A stretch of DNA of 64,000 bases from Olavius algarvensis Delta 4 endosymbiont. Lineage in GTDB: Bacteria > Desulfobacterota > Desulfobacteria > Desulfobacterales > CAJINA01. The stretch is taken from NCBI GenBank assembly GCA_905176665.1, contig CAJINA010000167.1, positions 1 through 64,000 on the forward strand, written 5' to 3'. Shown piece by piece: positions 18,544 through 27,108 of the stretch. The notes under the pieces are model-generated. The model was not told the origin of the DNA and did not search any database. It saw only the letters and a program-made list of their open reading frames with translations. Position numbers and translations under genes: made by a program. Each line of letters starts with the position of its first letter. The first letter of the stretch is position 1.

Positions 18544-19191
18544 ATGTCCAGACCAACCCATATCCACCTTGTCCGCCACGGCCTGGTCGACAACCCCCGA
18601 AAAGTGGTCTACGGCCGCCTGCCCCGTTTCAGGCTTGCACGGCGGGGGATTGCCCAGGCACGCCAAAGCGCCGTTTACCTGAAAAGCAGGCCGGTAAACG
18701 CGCCCTTCAGCAGTCCCTTATTGCGCACCCGCCAGTCGGCCCGGGAAATACTAAACCTGATCCAATTGAAGCGAATCGGGATCTCACAACTAATCACTGA
18801 GGTGCATTCACCTTTCGAAGGCCGCCCTACTGCGAAGGTCGATGCTCTCAAAGGGGATGTGTACGCCCACACCGATGCGCAGTTTGAACATCCGCAAGAC
18901 GTTCTCGCGCGGACCTTGCGGTTTTTCAAACGCAGCGTCAACCGCTACCGTGGCCGGCATATCGTGGCGGTAACGCATGGCGACATCATCGTCTTCGCTT
19001 ATCTATGGGCCCTTGACAGGGTCCCGGACCCCGACTACAAGGGCCGCCTCGATTCTCTGGGAATCCCAAGTGGCTATCCGGCCCACGGTTCCGTGACCTC
19101 TTTTGCCTTCCAAAACAACTCTCAAGCGCATTTACCGGCGGTACGCTACTGGGAGCCGGCCGGCACCACCCATAAGCAAAGTCCGGTATGA
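18544..19191 (+). CDS. Histidine phosphatase superfamily protein
   Basis: A 215-residue phosphoglycerate-mutase-like protein. The catalytic motif is LVRHG (9-13) with His12 as phospho-acceptor, a second Arg in SSPLLRTRQSA near 57-67, and the acid/base His in VTHGD near 152-156. Its position 24 bp after ino1 suggests that it removes phosphate from inositol phosphate or from an inositol-phosphate glycoside, as is required in mycothiol synthesis. This is inference; many family members hydrolyse other sugars or cofactors. Confidence 0.8.
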   Translation: MSRPTHIHLVRHGLVDNPRKVVYGRLPRFRLARRGIAQARQSAVYLKSRPVNAPFSSPLLRTRQSAREILNLIQLKRIGISQLITEVHSPFEGRPTAKVDALKGDVYAHTDAQFEHPQDVLARTLRFFKRSVNRYRGRHIVAVTHGDIIVFAYLWALDRVPDPDYKGRLDSLGIPSGYPAHGSVTSFAFQNNSQAHLPAVRYWEPAGTTHKQSPV

Positions 19192-19203
19192 GGTCCCGCG
19201 CAA

Positions 19204-19902
19204 TCAGGGCGGCGCACTGACCCGATGGAACCCTTCGGCCAGCTCAAACGTCTCACTGTCGGCCATTTGACGGCATTCTTTGCGCAGTCGCGCCTCCAGC
19301 TTTTCAATACCGAAAGCCGCCATCTGGCTGGCGTGGCAGCGTAAAGCAGCCATCTTTTGGTCAAAGGTTGGAGTAATATCGGACCGATAGTTGATATCCT
19401 CGGCTGCGTAGAAATAGATTTCCGCAACGTTATGGGGTTCCAGGCCTTCCTCGATAAGGTCCGGGTAGGCCAAATAATCCCGGGCATAAGGGAAAATGGC
19501 ATCGAGGGTTACCTGACCGACGATACGATGATCGCGATGCCAGATGTAGCGCCGGTAGGGATCCGAGGTGATCACCGTTCGGGGGCGAAAGGTACGGATC
19601 TGTCGCACGATCGATTTGCGAAATTCAGGCGTATCTTCCAATTCCTGGTCACGATACTTTAAGAAGACAACCTCTTTGACACCTAAAAGCTCGGCGGCCT
19701 GACGTTGTTCTTCTTCCCTGATGGCGATAAGCTTCTCGGGCGTGAGGCTGCGATCGCTGGTGCCTTTATCGCCGCTGGTACAGACAATGTAGATCACAGT
19801 TTTACCTGCGCCCGTCCACCGGGCCACGGTGCCGGCGGCGCCGAACTCCGCATCATCCGGATGGGCGGAAATGACCATGATATCAGCTTGGGTAGGATTC
19901 AT
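19204..19902 (-). CDS. PIG-L family N-acetylglucosaminyl deacetylase (MshB/BshB-like)
   Basis: A 232-residue Zn-dependent deacetylase. The metal motif AHPDD (13-17) with its following Glu/Asp and the second ligand in WHRDHR (121-126) are intact. Family members remove the acetyl group from GlcNAc attached to inositol (MshB), malate (BshB) or phosphatidylinositol (PIG-L). The gene overlaps the glycosyltransferase gene by 20 bp and is last in the leftward operon, so it most likely deacetylates that enzyme's product. AAAGG lies 7 nt upstream of the ATG. Confidence 0.88.
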   Translation of the reverse strand: MNPTQADIMVISAHPDDAEFGAAGTVARWTGAGKTVIYIVCTSGDKGTSDRSLTPEKLIAIREEEQRQAAELLGVKEVVFLKYRDQELEDTPEFRKSIVRQIRTFRPRTVITSDPYRRYIWHRDHRIVGQVTLDAIFPYARDYLAYPDLIEEGLEPHNVAEIYFYAAEDINYRSDITPTFDQKMAALRCHASQMAAFGIEKLEARLRKECRQMADSETFELAEGFHRVSAPP

Positions 19903-21145
19903 TGGTTACCTTTTGAAGTTTGGTTCGTTTTGCATCGATCGTTTGGCGGTACTGCTCGCAAAGCCGCCTGGTGACCGCCGGCCAGGCGAACTTTAAGACA
20001 AACGCCCGGATGTCGGTCGGTGACATGTGTCCGGCCTGCCCCTGTTGCAGCACCTCCTCGAGTGTCGTTGCAATCCCTTGTGCTGTGGGCCTCTCCACGA
20101 TACCACCGTTATCGCCGTTGCGAATAATTGTATTGACCAGACCCACCGGTGTGGCGACCACCGGCGTCCCGCAGGCCAGGGCCTCCAGGACCACCAGACC
20201 GAAGCTCTCGTAATAGGAGGGCAGCACCAAAAGATCAGCGGCGTTATAGTAATCGACCAGCTCGGCATGCTCCACCCGCCCGCCGAAGATGACCCGTTTG
20301 CCGATGCCCAGACGGTCGGCCATTGACCGCAGCCGCATGGTCGCGTCAGCCTCGGCGCCGTCGCCCCCGATCAGCAGGAGTTGGATATTTTTACGTTTCG
20401 CAACCAACGCCACCGCGGTCAAGAGGCGTTCTAGTCCCTTGATCGGGACAAAACGGCCGACGAAGAGCATGATCGCCACGTTCGCCTTCAGTCCCAGGCG
20501 CATACGGGCTGCGTCCTTCCCGCGTGTATCGAAAGTTGCGGTGTCGACCCCGAATGGAACCACCCCTACTTTTGAAGCCGTAATCTGCGCCTGGGCCATC
20601 AGGGTTTCTTTTTCCCGCTCGGTGGCCACCAGCAAACGATGACAGGCCTGGGCCAGGGTACGTTCCCACTGCATCCGCCGCCGTGGTTCGTCTTCAGCGG
20701 GCCCCGCCTTGAGTTTGAGACGGCCCAGGGTATGGTAGGTTACCATGTGCGGGAGGTCCCAGTCATTTTGGGCCCACAACCCCAGCCGGGCCGACAGCCA
20801 GTAATGACTGTGCAGCAGATCATAGGCGCGGCCGTCTTCAGCGGCAAATGATTTCAGCGCCTGGTAATACCCGGGCAAATGATCGTACAGTTCCGACTTG
20901 GGAATATCGCCGGCTGGTTTTCCGGCCAATTGGACCAGCCGAACATTGTCGTAGAGCGGAACGATTTTTGGGTGGTGATCGCCGCCGGCCGCTGTAAAAA
21001 TATCCACCCGGTGCCCCTGTCTGCCCAGTTCCCGGGCGGTCTCTCTGACCACGATGCTCATACCGCCGGTGTTCACCGAGCCCAAAGCCCCTATGGGGCT
21101 GGAATGGATACACAGCATGGCAATGGCAAGGTTATCTGAGTCCAT
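19883..21145 (-). CDS. GT4 glycosyltransferase, MshA-like
   Basis: A 420-residue GT-B enzyme. N-terminal acceptor domain: VNTGGMSIVVRE (24-35), the same place as the DSGGMNVYV of MshA, and LLHSHYWLSARLG (110-122), an MshA/sucrose-phosphate synthase landmark. C-terminal nucleotide-sugar domain: FVGRFVPIKGLERLL and the ESFGLVVLEALACGTPVV segment with the EX7E glutamates. With ino1 and a PIG-L deacetylase adjacent, GlcNAc transfer to inositol phosphate is the leading idea. GT4 specificity cannot be proved from sequence. ATG 21145 was chosen because the homology begins directly after it; no strong RBS is visible. Confidence 0.82.
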   Translation of the reverse strand: MDSDNLAIAMLCIHSSPIGALGSVNTGGMSIVVRETARELGRQGHRVDIFTAAGGDHHPKIVPLYDNVRLVQLAGKPAGDIPKSELYDHLPGYYQALKSFAAEDGRAYDLLHSHYWLSARLGLWAQNDWDLPHMVTYHTLGRLKLKAGPAEDEPRRRMQWERTLAQACHRLLVATEREKETLMAQAQITASKVGVVPFGVDTATFDTRGKDAARMRLGLKANVAIMLFVGRFVPIKGLERLLTAVALVAKRKNIQLLLIGGDGAEADATMRLRSMADRLGIGKRVIFGGRVEHAELVDYYNAADLLVLPSYYESFGLVVLEALACGTPVVATPVGLVNTIIRNGDNGGIVERPTAQGIATTLEEVLQQGQAGHMSPTDIRAFVLKFAWPAVTRRLCEQYRQTIDAKRTKLQKVTNESYPS

Positions 21146-21179
21146 TTTCAATATGAATCGGCGCCCCCGGTGGGGTGCA

Positions 21180-22184
21180 CTAAGGAAACCCGATTGTACA
21201 GCGATACAGTTTGGTGGCCCGGGCGCCAAGCCGCTGCTTGTAGGTTTCCGCCCCCTTGAGCAGATCGTAACTGGAAAAACCCTTCGCGATGGCGTCTTTG
21301 ATGCTAAGCACTTTACAGAGCAATCCTACGCTGAGCGACCGGAAGTTGGGATCATACCCGCTGTTGTAAAGATAGCGGGTTGCCCGGTAGTCAAAGCCCA
21401 TCACCGCTGAAACCACCCGGCCGTCAAGCTCCAATAGCCCGAGCGTCAGCATGTTCAGATCGGAAAAGGTCTTCGCCAGCGCGTGAAAATAAGTCGCCAT
21501 TTGCGTGGTCATGAAGGTCGCCTTGTCCGAACGGCTGGCTTTGAACAGCTCTATGAACAAATCGACTACCGGCGGTCCGGCAGGAACGATATCGACCTGG
21601 CGGTACTGCACGGTCCCGGCCTCGTGCAGGCGCCGCAGTTTGCGCCGCAGTTCGTGGCGCTGTTTGCCGTTGAGCTGCTGTAGAAAGGCGTCCCAGGTTT
21701 GTGGCAGCTGGATCTGGTAGGCCAGGCCCTCTTCTTCACAGGTCACCGCCCAATCGTTTGACCGGGCAACCGGCAGCAGGTCCGTCCAAACCCGAGCGTC
21801 TGGGCGCACCCCCCGCAGGGTCACCCGGTGAATTCCGCTTTGCCGCAATTGCGCCAATAGGGGCTCGGCGAACCCGTTGGCTGTCCCGGGACCACGAACC
21901 ACATCCAGATAATCGCAGACATTGGGACTGCCGATCAGCTCGGCGGTTGTATCGCGGCGCATAAAGGGCGCCAGGGCAATGATCTCAGTGCCCCGTTCCA
22001 CGGCGACGATATGCGGCTCTTGGTCGGTTCTGAAGATAGACCACCAGGTCTGCAGCCAGGGCGGCAGCGTAAAAAGACAGTGCCAGTCCAGAGTTTTGCG
22101 CGAACGGGTCCACAGTTCGGGCAGTTCCGTCAACGTGACCGGACGCACGGTAAGCGCGGTATGTCGGGGCCCGCTTCTATTCAT
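21180..22184 (-). CDS. CelD/BioF2-like GNAT-fold acyltransferase
   Basis: A 334-residue protein of the CelD (Acetyltransf_6) branch of the GNAT fold, related to FemAB. The diagnostic basic segment KQRHELRRKLRRLHEAG is at about 175-191, and the C-terminal GNAT core (GLLELDGRVVSAVMGFDYRAT) at about 245-275. Members transfer acyl or aminoacyl groups to sugars, peptides or polyketides. In this operon (15 bp after an oxidoreductase gene, 34 bp before the MshA-like gene) it could acylate the free amine made by the PIG-L enzyme, the role of MshD or a ligase in other thiol pathways. Confidence 0.72.
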   Translation of the reverse strand: MNRSGPRHTALTVRPVTLTELPELWTRSRKTLDWHCLFTLPPWLQTWWSIFRTDQEPHIVAVERGTEIIALAPFMRRDTTAELIGSPNVCDYLDVVRGPGTANGFAEPLLAQLRQSGIHRVTLRGVRPDARVWTDLLPVARSNDWAVTCEEEGLAYQIQLPQTWDAFLQQLNGKQRHELRRKLRRLHEAGTVQYRQVDIVPAGPPVVDLFIELFKASRSDKATFMTTQMATYFHALAKTFSDLNMLTLGLLELDGRVVSAVMGFDYRATRYLYNSGYDPNFRSLSVGLLCKVLSIKDAIAKGFSSYDLLKGAETYKQRLGARATKLYRCTIGFP

Positions 22185-22199
22185 CGTATTCGTCAGGTA

Positions 22200-23228
22200 T
22201 CACGGCGTTCTCCGCCCATTCAGGCGCACGGTTTCTCCGCTGCGGACCGCCTCAGCCAGAGCGTCGAGCACCCGCATGTTACGGACACTCTCCTCCGGGG
22301 CGAAGTCGAGATGGGTGCGGCCCCGGATGGCATCTGCAAAATGGACAACCAGATGCTGGTATTCATCGGCCCCGGGTGTAGACATGTTCCGGCCGCTTTC
22401 CTGGTCAACCTCGCGTAGGGTGAAGAAGGCTTCTTTTTCCCAGGGTATATAAGCGTTATGGGGCAATTCAATGGCGGCGCGGTCGCCAACCAGGGTGTAG
22501 GTCTGCTGCAACGCAGACACGAAACCGGCCTCCACCACAGCCAGCTGTCCCCCGGCAAATTTCAGGGTGGCGACCAGCTGCAGGTCAACCCCGCTGCTAT
22601 GGTGGGTTGCCAGGGCCTGCACAGCAATGGGCTCCTGGCCGAAAAACCAGCGCGCCGTGCTCACGCCGTAGCACCCGACATCCATCAGGGCTCCGCCACC
22701 CTTTTCCGGCCGCAGCCTGAAGTTGGTGGCCGCCGCCAGGACCTGTGGCTCCATGCGGTAGCAAAATGCGGCCCGGATCAATTTTAAAGTGCCCAAGCGC
22801 CCCTCGGCGACCATTTGCTTCAGAAGCCGGCTACGAGGATGAAAACGGTACATGAAGCCTTCCATTAAAAGCTTGCCCGCCTTGTCGGCGGCCGCAGCCA
22901 TCTCGTCGGCCTCCTGGGCATTGCAGGCGATCGGTTTTTCACACAGGACGTGTTTACCGGCGGCCAGGGCTTTCAGGGTCCATTCGTGGTGGAGGTGGTT
23001 GGGTAACGGGATATAAACGGCGGTCACCTCCGGGTCACTGATCACTGCCTCATATCCGGCCACAATGCGGTCTATCTGGTGTTTGCGAGCCAAATCGCGG
23101 GCCGCTTCGGGCCGGCGCGAACCAAGCACCGGTACCCGGCAGCCCGGCGCGGCCTGAATCGCGGGGATGACACATTTGCGGGCAATGGTTGCCGTGCCCA
23201 GAATACCCCAGTTGACCGTTTCAGACAT
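22200..23228 (-). CDS. Gfo/Idh/MocA family oxidoreductase
   Basis: A 342-residue NAD(P)-dependent sugar/polyol dehydrogenase. Rossmann motif WGILGTATIARKC (7-19), catalytic-domain signature LCEKPIACNA (94-103) with the conserved Lys. It resembles the D-xylose/dihydrodiol dehydrogenase branch. It overlaps the second Gfo/Idh gene by 8 bp. Likely to oxidise or epimerise a sugar or inositol intermediate of the operon; the substrate is unknown. Confidence 0.82.
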   Translation of the reverse strand: MSETVNWGILGTATIARKCVIPAIQAAPGCRVPVLGSRRPEAARDLARKHQIDRIVAGYEAVISDPEVTAVYIPLPNHLHHEWTLKALAAGKHVLCEKPIACNAQEADEMAAAADKAGKLLMEGFMYRFHPRSRLLKQMVAEGRLGTLKLIRAAFCYRMEPQVLAAATNFRLRPEKGGGALMDVGCYGVSTARWFFGQEPIAVQALATHHSSGVDLQLVATLKFAGGQLAVVEAGFVSALQQTYTLVGDRAAIELPHNAYIPWEKEAFFTLREVDQESGRNMSTPGADEYQHLVVHFADAIRGRTHLDFAPEESVRNMRVLDALAEAVRSGETVRLNGRRTP

Positions 23229-24870
23229 GCAGCACCTCTGCGCGACCGCCGTTGGCCATCGACCGTGCCGCGGCCTCCAAAATGGCGACCACCTTTATGG
23301 AATCGCTCAAAGGGGCGGCCAGGGGTTCGCCGGTCAACAAGTGATCCGCCAGATTTCGGTGAAAGGCAAAATCTTCCCTTGGCGGCATCTCCGGCCGGAT
23401 GACCTCGGTCCCCCCGGAGCGGTTTTTCCGCTGCAGTATGATTTGCGGCGGCATTTCGGTAGCCGGGATGTCCCGTTGTAAAAAATAAAGATCGGGGTCA
23501 TGATCGTAGGCGGTTACATCCTGCCAATGGGCGACCAGTGCGCCTTCGGTACCCAGCAGGTACCACTTGGGTTTGCGACTGGCGGCAATGTCCGAATGCA
23601 TGAATTCCGCTTCCCGTCCCCCGTGGAAACGGATTTGGATGCGTTCCTGATCTGCATTGGTGACATCGTGCCAGACCCTTTTGTGACGCGTGCCCCGCAC
23701 CGATTCAATGGGGTCGTCAAAAAGCGCGACAATCCAGTCCAGGTAATGGGCCCCCCAGTCGTAGGCCGTTCCACCGGAAACCGGGGCATGCGAATGCCAG
23801 TAACCGCAGGGGTGCCAGAAACCGCCCACGAACGTCTCTAAATAAAACGGGTAACCGATGCGTCCGGCCTTTACGGCGTTTACAATCGCCAGGTAATCCG
23901 GGTCAAAGCGCCGGTTCTGGTGGCAGCTTAAGTGCACCTCGGCCTGGTCAGCCGCTTTTATCAGATCATTGGTTTCGCTTTGCCCCAGCGCCAGCGGTTT
24001 TTCACAAACCACGTGTTTACCGGCGGCCATGGCCTGCAGGCATAATTCAGCATGGGTGTTCGGCGGCGTGGCCACGATAACCAAATCGACGTCCGGCCGG
24101 GCGAGCAATTCAGCGCCCGTGGCACAGAGCCCAATGTCCGGAAAATCATCGCTGGCCTGGGAAAGGCGCTCCGGGTTCAGATCGCAGGCCGCCTGCAAAT
24201 TTAAACCCGCCGTGTGCCGGCACCCCAGACCGTGCAGTCGCCCGACGGAAGGTGCATACCCGAGAATCCCCACACCAAGCTGCCCACCGAAGGCCTGCCC
24301 GGTAAGCAGGAGCAGCAAACGGTAGCAGAGGTGTTGAATGTCCGCATGATCAAAAGCCTGCAACGTGGTACAGGCAACCTGCCCCCGACCGGCCGGCCGG
24401 CGCACCACCACGGCCTGGTGGGTGTAGTGCCAGTCGGTGTACAAAACGGTCCGGGCATCCGGGGCAGCCACCCGCAGCGCCTGGAATGGGCCGGGAACGT
24501 AAAACGCGTCGCGCAGACGCTCAGCCGCAGGATTGTCCCGTTCGGTAAAGAGCACCCGCAGTTCGCCCGCCGGGCCCACTGCCTCCGGCTGGGCACCGAA
24601 AACGTCAGGCAAAGCAGTCGTCGCACCGTTCACGGCATGCAACCAGGCCCCACCGTTTTCCGCGTACCGAATCAATGCCTCAACAGCTTCAGCGGCCAGG
24701 TCCGGGCCGGCAGTTATTACCGCATCCGCTTTCGCATACTGTTCGAGAAATCGCTCTTCCTGGGAAATATGCACATGCGACAGGTCCCGCAAGTAATCCA
24801 GAAAAGGCGTGACCGGCAGGCCGGGTGCAGATCCAAGATAAAGGATCGAAAGAGACTTACGTTTTATCAT
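23221..24870 (-). CDS. ThuA-like domain fused to Gfo/Idh/MocA oxidoreductase
   Basis: 549 residues in two parts. The N-terminal ~195 residues look like a ThuA/glutamine-amidotransferase-like flavodoxin fold (LSILYLGSAPG..., YAENGGAWLHAVNG near 70, a TDWHYTHQAVVV segment near 145). The C-terminal ~350 residues are a complete Gfo/Idh/MocA enzyme with GVGILGYAPSVGR, VCEKPLALGQ, HLSCHQNRRFDPD and GGTAYDWGAHYLD, the last two supplying the likely catalytic His and metal/substrate residues. ThuA domains are linked to keto-sugar metabolism. The start lies 44 bp after the S51-CysRS fusion gene. Confidence 0.78.
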   Translation of the reverse strand: MIKRKSLSILYLGSAPGLPVTPFLDYLRDLSHVHISQEERFLEQYAKADAVITAGPDLAAEAVEALIRYAENGGAWLHAVNGATTALPDVFGAQPEAVGPAGELRVLFTERDNPAAERLRDAFYVPGPFQALRVAAPDARTVLYTDWHYTHQAVVVRRPAGRGQVACTTLQAFDHADIQHLCYRLLLLLTGQAFGGQLGVGILGYAPSVGRLHGLGCRHTAGLNLQAACDLNPERLSQASDDFPDIGLCATGAELLARPDVDLVIVATPPNTHAELCLQAMAAGKHVVCEKPLALGQSETNDLIKAADQAEVHLSCHQNRRFDPDYLAIVNAVKAGRIGYPFYLETFVGGFWHPCGYWHSHAPVSGGTAYDWGAHYLDWIVALFDDPIESVRGTRHKRVWHDVTNADQERIQIRFHGGREAEFMHSDIAASRKPKWYLLGTEGALVAHWQDVTAYDHDPDLYFLQRDIPATEMPPQIILQRKNRSGGTEVIRPEMPPREDFAFHRNLADHLLTGEPLAAPLSDSIKVVAILEAAARSMANGGRAEVLHV

Positions 24871-24914
24871 GGCGGTCTGTTACTCCTATCGTTGAGATGA
24901 AATGTCCGGCTTTT

Positions 24915-26171
24915 TCAGTTCTCCTGCAAGCGCCACTGGACGCCGTCAGGGGTGTCTTCAATCCGAATATTGGCCCGTTCGAGTGCATCCCGCAAAGCAT
25001 CCGCTTCTGAAAATTGCTTTCGCTGTCGAAACTGTTTTCTGAGATCCAACAGATCGTCCACCAGAGGCGCCAGAAATGCTTGCTTGTCAGGAGCTGCCTC
25101 CCCCAGAGCGCTGCCTGCGACGACGATCAAGTCGCGCAGAATCTCTCTGGCTTCCGATATGCTTTCACTGCTTTCAAGATCCTGACTGCCCTGCCAGATC
25201 GCCCTGTCCAATTCCAAAAGGGCATTGGTGACCTCGGCGGCATTTCTGCCGGTGATGGCGTGTGTGAACCTCTTTTCAATTCCATGAATCGTGTGCCAGA
25301 AGGTCGACCGGTTGGCATCATCCGGCGTCTGGTCCACCCGGGACCGGTCCGGGCTTGTGGCGTGCACGGCGGAAAGGGTTTCGCCGCGCAGCACTTGGGT
25401 CGGGAACACATCGCCCTTGGTAAACACCTGCTGTCGTTCACCCTGCATGACGATCACGCGGCCGATGCCTTTTACCGTCACCTGCCGGGTATCCAGATCT
25501 ATCTCGCAGGCCGTGTGCTCGTCCAGCCCAAGCACGATCGCTTGCTCAGGCAGCTGCGCCAATAGTTTCTGAAAGCGGGCTTCACCCATGAAGCAACGCC
25601 GGGTGTCATGGGTGCCGCCCTCGGCATTATTCCAGTGGGGGACGACCACCAGATCATAACCGAAGCCGGCCAGCAGGTTGAGTCCGTCTACCCAGTGCAG
25701 GTCGGCGCCGACCTTGTAGATTTCATAGACCGGCAGGGTATGGCTCCCCACGGTCAGGGCCGCGGCACTCGCCGCCACCAGGCACGCGCCCGCTTTTATC
25801 CGCTGCTGCAGAATACCGGGTATGGGTGAGCTGTCTATCTGGCGGACCGCGTAGGTCGGACTGCCCGGTCCGATCAAGACGTAATCCGCCCGGCGCAGCG
25901 TGTGAAATGCGGTTTCGGCTTCATAAGGCGATGTCTCAGCGGCCGACTTGAAGGAAGCCACCGTCAGGGGATGCCGCACCCGATCTTTGAAATACTGGAC
26001 CGCGGTCGCGGCAATCTGGGCGACATTCAACTGAAAACCAGCCGGGGTGTCCAGAAAAACCGCCCGCTGCGGCGGCGGCAGCTCGGCCAACAAGGCTTTG
26101 TGCACTTCCACCATGGTTGCGGTGAGTTCTCCGGAACCCATTAGAACGATTTTTCCGTTTCTCTGGGGCAT
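24915..26171 (-). CDS. S51 (cyanophycinase/PepE-like) domain fused to CysRS C-terminal domain
   Basis: 418 residues. Residues 1-260 are a class I glutamine-amidotransferase-like S51 domain; the nucleophile elbow reads AASAAA with Ser135, less canonical than GSSAGA, and HW near 179-180 and DEHTACEID near 217-225 fit the family. Residues 300-418 match the C-terminal helical domain of cysteinyl-tRNA synthetase, including FSEADALRDAL (387-397) and IEDTPDGVQW (404-413). The CysRS catalytic HIGH/KMSKS domain is absent. MshC of mycothiol synthesis is also a CysRS derivative. First gene of the six-gene leftward operon ending with the PIG-L deacetylase. Function unknown. Confidence 0.75.
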   Translation of the reverse strand: MPQRNGKIVLMGSGELTATMVEVHKALLAELPPPQRAVFLDTPAGFQLNVAQIAATAVQYFKDRVRHPLTVASFKSAAETSPYEAETAFHTLRRADYVLIGPGSPTYAVRQIDSSPIPGILQQRIKAGACLVAASAAALTVGSHTLPVYEIYKVGADLHWVDGLNLLAGFGYDLVVVPHWNNAEGGTHDTRRCFMGEARFQKLLAQLPEQAIVLGLDEHTACEIDLDTRQVTVKGIGRVIVMQGERQQVFTKGDVFPTQVLRGETLSAVHATSPDRSRVDQTPDDANRSTFWHTIHGIEKRFTHAITGRNAAEVTNALLELDRAIWQGSQDLESSESISEAREILRDLIVVAGSALGEAAPDKQAFLAPLVDDLLDLRKQFRQRKQFSEADALRDALERANIRIEDTPDGVQWRLQEN

Positions 26172-26382
26172 ACCGAAACTCTTCTTGTGCTATTTAGGCT
26201 ACAGTGGTTGGCGTGGCTTCGAATCTCCCGCAAAACAGGTGCGATACACTGCACGTTTTGGGGGAAAGTTGCCTGTCTCGGCCACGGTCGTTGTCATTCG
26301 AACGGTTGGATTCGCCGGTACCCTGAATCGCGGCAGCCCGGCACCCGATTGGCCGTGGCTAGCAACCGGCTGAAACTAAAGT

Positions 26383-27072
26383 TTAGGCTAATCCGAATGG
26401 CTGGTCAATGGTGAAGCGCTCTTTGCGACTGCCTCGATACAGCGTTACCGCCCCCTTGCCATACACCCGCCAGCGTCCCGGCTCACCTTCGCCGAGCATG
26501 CCGGTCTGCTCGTCTATGCCGATGATAACGCCCTCCGGGAATAGCTTGGCAACTGTTGGTATCCAATCGCCGCCATAGGTGTCATGATGCGGCACGACGC
26601 AGATCCCGGCGCAGAGACCCAGGCCGTCTGCCATCGCTTGGTGCCACGGATCGTAGTAGCGTTCACAAAGCACCATGGCGCCGGCACTGCTGCCGGCAAG
26701 ACAAGCGCCCCGTTGTTCGGCGGTCAACATGGCCTCCCAGCAAAGACTGTCGCGCAGGGTATCGGCCAGGTAGCGGGGAAAACCACCCAAAAGAAAGATG
26801 AAGTCGGATCTGCGCAGCGCCCGCGCAATAGCAGGCGCATTGGCCGAGACTTTATCAACCAGAGGGAACCATTGAACGTTGCCGGCCCCCAACTGGCGAA
26901 ACCACTTTACACCATTCTCACCTGCCTTTTCATGATTACGGTCAGGCGCCGCAGCCGTCGGGATGATACTGATACGAGCGCCGACACCACCAACGACTTC
27001 CAGCGCCCGCCGATCGGCCAGGTCCATCCGGCCTGTGAACTCTGCTCCGCCTTCCAGCAGTATGTATCCCAT
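26383..27072 (-). CDS. Cyanophycinase-like S51 family protein
   Basis: A 229-residue stand-alone S51 hydrolase-like protein. The nucleophile motif LAGSSAGAMVL (125-135) with Ser129 is intact, and GIDEQTG near 200 matches the conserved DE pair. Family members cleave cyanophycin or Asp-X and beta-aspartyl bonds. It is a paralogue of the N-terminal half of the neighbouring fusion protein, separated by an empty 211-bp gap. I prefer ATG 27072, where homology starts, over the in-frame GTG at 27102. Confidence 0.8.
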   Translation of the reverse strand: MGYILLEGGAEFTGRMDLADRRALEVVGGVGARISIIPTAAAPDRNHEKAGENGVKWFRQLGAGNVQWFPLVDKVSANAPAIARALRRSDFIFLLGGFPRYLADTLRDSLCWEAMLTAEQRGACLAGSSAGAMVLCERYYDPWHQAMADGLGLCAGICVVPHHDTYGGDWIPTVAKLFPEGVIIGIDEQTGMLGEGEPGRWRVYGKGAVTLYRGSRKERFTIDQPFGLA

Positions 27073-27108
27073 GGTAAGTAACCTGTTCTTAAACAGCTGC
27101 ACCTTAGA

